Source: Methylobacter sp. (lineage in GTDB: Bacteria > Pseudomonadota > Gammaproteobacteria > Methylococcales > Methylomonadaceae). Taken from it: a DNA stretch of 64,000 bases. A model generated the notes under the pieces. The model saw nothing but the letters and a program-made list of their open reading frames with translations, was not told where the DNA came from and did not search any database. Below, piece by piece: positions 61,028 through 64,000 of the stretch. Positions within the stretch are counted from its first letter, which is position 1. Each line of letters begins with the position of its first letter. A program made the translations under genes and the position numbers. Where the stretch lies: NCBI GenBank assembly GCA_023229605.1, contig JALNYY010000005.1, positions 5,754 to 69,753 of the forward strand, read 5' to 3'.

Positions 61028-61975
61028 ATGGACTTTTTGATGCGCTTGTTGACAGAGCTGTTGGAGAATCGACAGGGAAGTGAATGGGGCGTTGTTCTGA
61101 TCGTGTCCGGGGCGGTTTTTATTTTGGTATTGGCGCTTATATCGCTATTCGATGTTTTTCTTGATCCGGTGCGTTCCCGTTTTAAGCGTGAAAAAAATAC
61201 CGATCCGATTTCGATGATTGAGTCAAATAATATATCGGAAAAGCTTCGTAAATATAGTCGTGTGTTTGTTCCTTCCAATAAGTCGTTATTACAAAGAACA
61301 ACAATGCGTCTTCATCATGGAGGGTTTCATGGAAGAAACAGTTTATTGCATTATTATGCTTTAAGAATGTTGTTAATTATTTTATTGCCTTTGTTAGTGC
61401 TGATAGTCATGGGACTAACTCCCGGTATGAAGGGTGAAACAATATTTCAATCGGCATTAGCAGCGATAGCAATAGGTTATGTAGGGCCCAGCTTTGTTTT
61501 GGATAAACTCATTGCCAACAGGCAGAAAACTCTTCGGAGAGCTTTTCCTGATGCGCTTGATTTGTTGGTGGTATGTTCCGAGGCTGGCTTGAGTCTGGAT
61601 TCGGCGATGCAAAAAGTGGCTGCCGAAATCGGCATCAGTCAACCCGTATTGGCGGATGAACTGGATATGGTTATTGCCGAAACTCGCGCAGGCATTGATC
61701 GGCATAAAGCCTTGCAATCACTGGTTGAAAGAACTGGCGTGGAAGACATCAGAGGATTGGTATCAATGCTTTCACAAAGTATGCGTTTTGGGACAGGTAT
61801 TGCCGAGACACTAAAGGTTTATTCGGAAGAACTCAGGGATAGAAGAACGCAAGCGGCTGAAGAAATGGCTGCGAAAATAGGCTTAAAACTGATCTTTCCG
61901 TTGGCTATGTGTTTATTGCCGGCGTTTATGATAGTAATTATGGCGCCTGCCGTGATTATATTTAAAAAGCTTTGA
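61028..61975 (+). CDS. Tad pilus inner-membrane protein TadC
   Basis: 315 residues, GspF-like, with one N-terminal helix, central helices (LLIILLPLLVLIVMG) and the T2SF core (FPDALDLLVVCSEAGLSLDS, then FGTGIAETLKVYSEELRDRR). Together with TadB it forms the membrane platform. ATG start preceded by GAGGTAAAG, 10 bases after tadB. Confidence 0.92.
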   Translation: MDFLMRLLTELLENRQGSEWGVVLIVSGAVFILVLALISLFDVFLDPVRSRFKREKNTDPISMIESNNISEKLRKYSRVFVPSNKSLLQRTTMRLHHGGFHGRNSLLHYYALRMLLIILLPLLVLIVMGLTPGMKGETIFQSALAAIAIGYVGPSFVLDKLIANRQKTLRRAFPDALDLLVVCSEAGLSLDSAMQKVAAEIGISQPVLADELDMVIAETRAGIDRHKALQSLVERTGVEDIRGLVSMLSQSMRFGTGIAETLKVYSEELRDRRTQAAEEMAAKIGLKLIFPLAMCLLPAFMIVIMAPAVIIFKKL

Positions 61976-62110
61976 ACGGATTGCGCCAAATAATAGTGAT
62001 TTCTGGAAAACGGTATTTTTACCTTTCGTAGAAACAATAAATGTGGGCTATAGTTACTAAAATCCCCTGATTTTTATGATGGGTAAAGAGTATTTCTGCC
62101 GGATAAATAA

Positions 62111-63028
62111 TTGATGAAGCAAAGAAAAAAAGTAACAAACCTCGTTTTTTGGGTTATTTTAAGTTTTGTGCTGTTGACAGCCTGCAACCCCGGTAACATT
62201 AAAGAAGCGGGGAACAGTAGAGACAAACAGGAAACCGAAGAGATTTTACAAAGCACCGGGCTTAATGTTACTTCGGTGGAAGATGCTGTGTTAAAGGCGG
62301 AAAAAGCGGCGCAGAGCGGTAAGATGGATTTGGCACAGCTCTATTATATAAAAGCTTACGATCTGGAGCCGAATAATGTCCAGGTTTTGCAAAAAATGGC
62401 TGATTTATATGTCGAGTTAAAAAAATATGACCTGGCGGAAGTAAGTTTCAAATTGATATTAAAGCAACATCCGGATGATTTAAAGACAACAGAACAGTAT
62501 GGACTACTGCTGATCAAGCAGAGAAATTACCCGGAAGCAGAAGAAAATCTCGGTCGGGTTGTCGCCAAACAGCAAAGTTGGCGTGCTTATAACGGGTTGG
62601 GCATCATTGCCAATTTACAGGGTGATTATCTGAAAGCTGAAAGCTTTTTCAAGAAAGCCGACAGCATTTTGCCGAATTCGCCCGAATTGCTCAATAATAT
62701 GGGTTTTGCGCTCTATTCAGCCGATAAATTGGACGAAGCCGCGTCTTATTATATTAAAGCCCTGCAAATCAATCCCGGCTTTAAAAGGGCGATATATAAC
62801 TACGCGTTGCTGCAGGCGCGCTTAAGCAAATATGAAGAGGCATATATTGCCTTTGCCAAAGCATCTTCACCGGCCGAAGCAAATAATAATACCGGCTATA
62901 TTGCCATGATGAATGGCGATTACGCAGAGGCAAACAATTATTTGCAAGAGGCAATAAAGTCATCTCCCCGGTTTTATAAAAAAGCCAATGATAATTTAAT
63001 GCGGCTGGAAATACTGGAAAAACAGTAA
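62111..63028 (+). CDS. TadD-type TPR lipoprotein
   Basis: 305 residues, lipoprotein signal with lipobox LLTAC near residue 25, then about six tetratricopeptide repeats (YYIKAYDLEPNNVQVLQKMA, then LLNNMGFALYSADKLDEAA). TadD acts as an outer-membrane pilotin-like factor. It lies 135 bases after tadC, and both are on the plus strand. Confidence 0.88.
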   Translation: MMKQRKKVTNLVFWVILSFVLLTACNPGNIKEAGNSRDKQETEEILQSTGLNVTSVEDAVLKAEKAAQSGKMDLAQLYYIKAYDLEPNNVQVLQKMADLYVELKKYDLAEVSFKLILKQHPDDLKTTEQYGLLLIKQRNYPEAEENLGRVVAKQQSWRAYNGLGIIANLQGDYLKAESFFKKADSILPNSPELLNNMGFALYSADKLDEAASYYIKALQINPGFKRAIYNYALLQARLSKYEEAYIAFAKASSPAEANNNTGYIAMMNGDYAEANNYLQEAIKSSPRFYKKANDNLMRLEILEKQ

Positions 63029-63183
63029 GCCTGATGAGCACCGGGTTACCCACACAAGGCAGCGCCAATCCTACAGCCTGTTGAAACCGCGAAAGCCAAT
63101 AACGACGATAAATAGCCAACAGCCATCCTAACGCATTGAATGACTCGACGTTACAATCAATTTACCTATAGTTTAGGCAGCAA

Positions 63184-63675
63184 TCAAAAATTACAATCAG
63201 GCGTAATCACAGGATCACCCGAATAGGTAGGAACAGCACCCAGACTTTCAGTGGGCAAGGTAGTCGTGAATGCAGGAGCCGTTATCGAACTGCCCCAGAG
63301 AGGAATAATTAGAGTGTGTGTATAGCCAGTGATATTTACCTCGGCAAACCTTATCAGCGTTGGATCGGCCGAAACAGCGCCCGCCTGGTCAAAATAGCTT
63401 ACATTCACCATATCAGGCGTCAAGCCGACAACAATCGGGCTGGTTGTTAATGAGCCGCCTTTATCGCCAAAAATGGCAACTTGCTTTGGAATCCCGCTCC
63501 CAACAGGACAAATGACCGCCATCCTCGCACCTCTGCGGGTAGCTTCCGTCAATGCATTCCAGACAAACAAAGCCCTGCTAAACTCAATGATGGCAAACAG
63601 AACAGCAAAGAACAACAAGGCAATCAAGGTAAATTCCACGGTTTCAGCGCCTTTCTGTTGACGTCTGTTCATCAT
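63184..63675 (-). CDS. TadE-like pseudopilin
   Basis: 163 residues. Short basic leader RRQQKGAETVEF with the conserved Glu, then one membrane helix (FTLIALLFFAVLFAIIEFSR) and a secreted domain containing PVGSGIP and VNISYFDQ-like YFDQAGAV. This matches the TadE minor pilin family. It is convergent with tadD and its start overlaps the stop of the gene upstream by four bases. Confidence 0.85.
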   Translation of the reverse strand: MMNRRQQKGAETVEFTLIALLFFAVLFAIIEFSRALFVWNALTEATRRGARMAVICPVGSGIPKQVAIFGDKGGSLTTSPIVVGLTPDMVNVSYFDQAGAVSADPTLIRFAEVNITGYTHTLIIPLWGSSITAPAFTTTLPTESLGAVPTYSGDPVITPDCNF

Positions 63676-64000
63676 TGGGCGAACCTCATCACACTACCGG
63701 CTTTAAGTGCCATAAAATCAGTGGCGGCGCTGCCCCCTATGGCCAACTGCATGAGCGCATTCAGACTATTACCCAATATAAGATTCGAATCATAAGTTGC
63801 AACTACCTGGACATGCTGAGAATCTGGGTTTGATACGGCTATATCGGTGCAATTAAGGCCGGGCACTACGGGTGTCCCTGTGCCTGCACTATTGCCATAA
63901 ACAGCCAGATTGCAGGCATTGGTCTTATCAGCTGGTGTGTTAGTGTTATGGACCGAGACATCGGACAAATAACGGGCAGCAATTTGTACCGATTTAGTCA
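63672..64000 (-). CDS. TadE/TadG-type pilus protein, C-terminal part, cut by window edge
   Basis: Only the last ~105 residues are in the window (reading AARYLSDVSVHN, then ACNLAVYGNSAGTGTPVVPG and GGSAATDFMALKAGSVMRFAQ). The A(A/V)RYLS...N-AVYG pattern is typical of TadE-like proteins. The start lies outside. It overlaps the downstream tadE-like gene by four bases, so both belong to one operon. Confidence 0.75.
   Translation of the reverse strand, partial: TKSVQIAARYLSDVSVHNTNTPADKTNACNLAVYGNSAGTGTPVVPGLNCTDIAVSNPDSQHVQVVATYDSNLILGNSLNALMQLAIGGSAATDFMALKAGSVMRFAQ

Noticed and set aside
1..64000. CRISPR arrays
   Set aside because: No regularly spaced direct repeats with unique spacers were seen on reading. 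The repeats present are dispersed palindromes.

Overview
The window is gammaproteobacterial chromosome. Its core genes and gene order are gammaproteobacterial: bamA-skp-fabZ-lpxA-rnhB, the EpmA/EpmB/EF-P set, GcvR next to Bcp, RNase T, MlaA, SrkA and a class I aceE-aceF-lpd operon. A secreted cytochrome P460-family protein, glucan-type glycosidases, IS110/IS256/IS1595 traces and many GC-rich palindromic repeats fit a methanotroph-like member of the Methylococcales. That placement is an inference, because no methane-oxidation gene lies here.

Layout. 1-3100: tRNA-Asn (cut by the window edge), a small secreted protein, gpmI, a palindromic repeat and a displaced 3' half of tRNA-Asn. 3500-9010: an accessory zone with a cupin, a GH30 glycosidase, a ParE-type toxin-antitoxin pair, a decayed short-chain dehydrogenase, and an AT-rich cassette of two small paralogous proteins plus membrane proteins. 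9251-16700: a very large GH94-like phosphorylase, an ABC exporter, a J-domain/Sel1 protein and uppP. 17016-22430: the pyruvate dehydrogenase operon. 22544-27552: PhoD-like phosphatase, PhoH, Bcp and GcvR. 27719-34179: a giant acidic SPOR-domain membrane protein, 5'-nucleotidase, and EF-P with both of its lysylation enzymes. 34260-40139: outer-membrane and lipid A genes (without lpxD and lpxB at their usual places), rnhB and srkA. 40326-47115: cytochrome P460, recombination scars, a four-gene envelope cassette of unknown function (OmpA-like lipoprotein, four-TM coiled-coil protein, VWA-like secreted protein, glycine-zipper lipoprotein) and an IS110 transposase. 47538-55812: housekeeping genes (Grx4, RNase T, mlaA, pyrC, aspS, nadA). 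55860-64000: a Tad (Flp pilus) locus entered through a rearranged region of broken insertion sequences.

The most unusual object is the gene at 56868-58088. A zinc-binding CZB domain like that of the diguanylate cyclase DgcZ is joined in frame to a TadZ/CpaE MinD-like ATPase, where the usual receiver-like N-terminus should be. It is bracketed by IS remnants and followed by tadA/cpaF, tadB, tadC, tadD and convergent tadE-type genes. The two accessory cassettes (7203-9008 and 41554-45675) are the best candidates for undescribed multi-gene systems. No function can be assigned to either from sequence alone.
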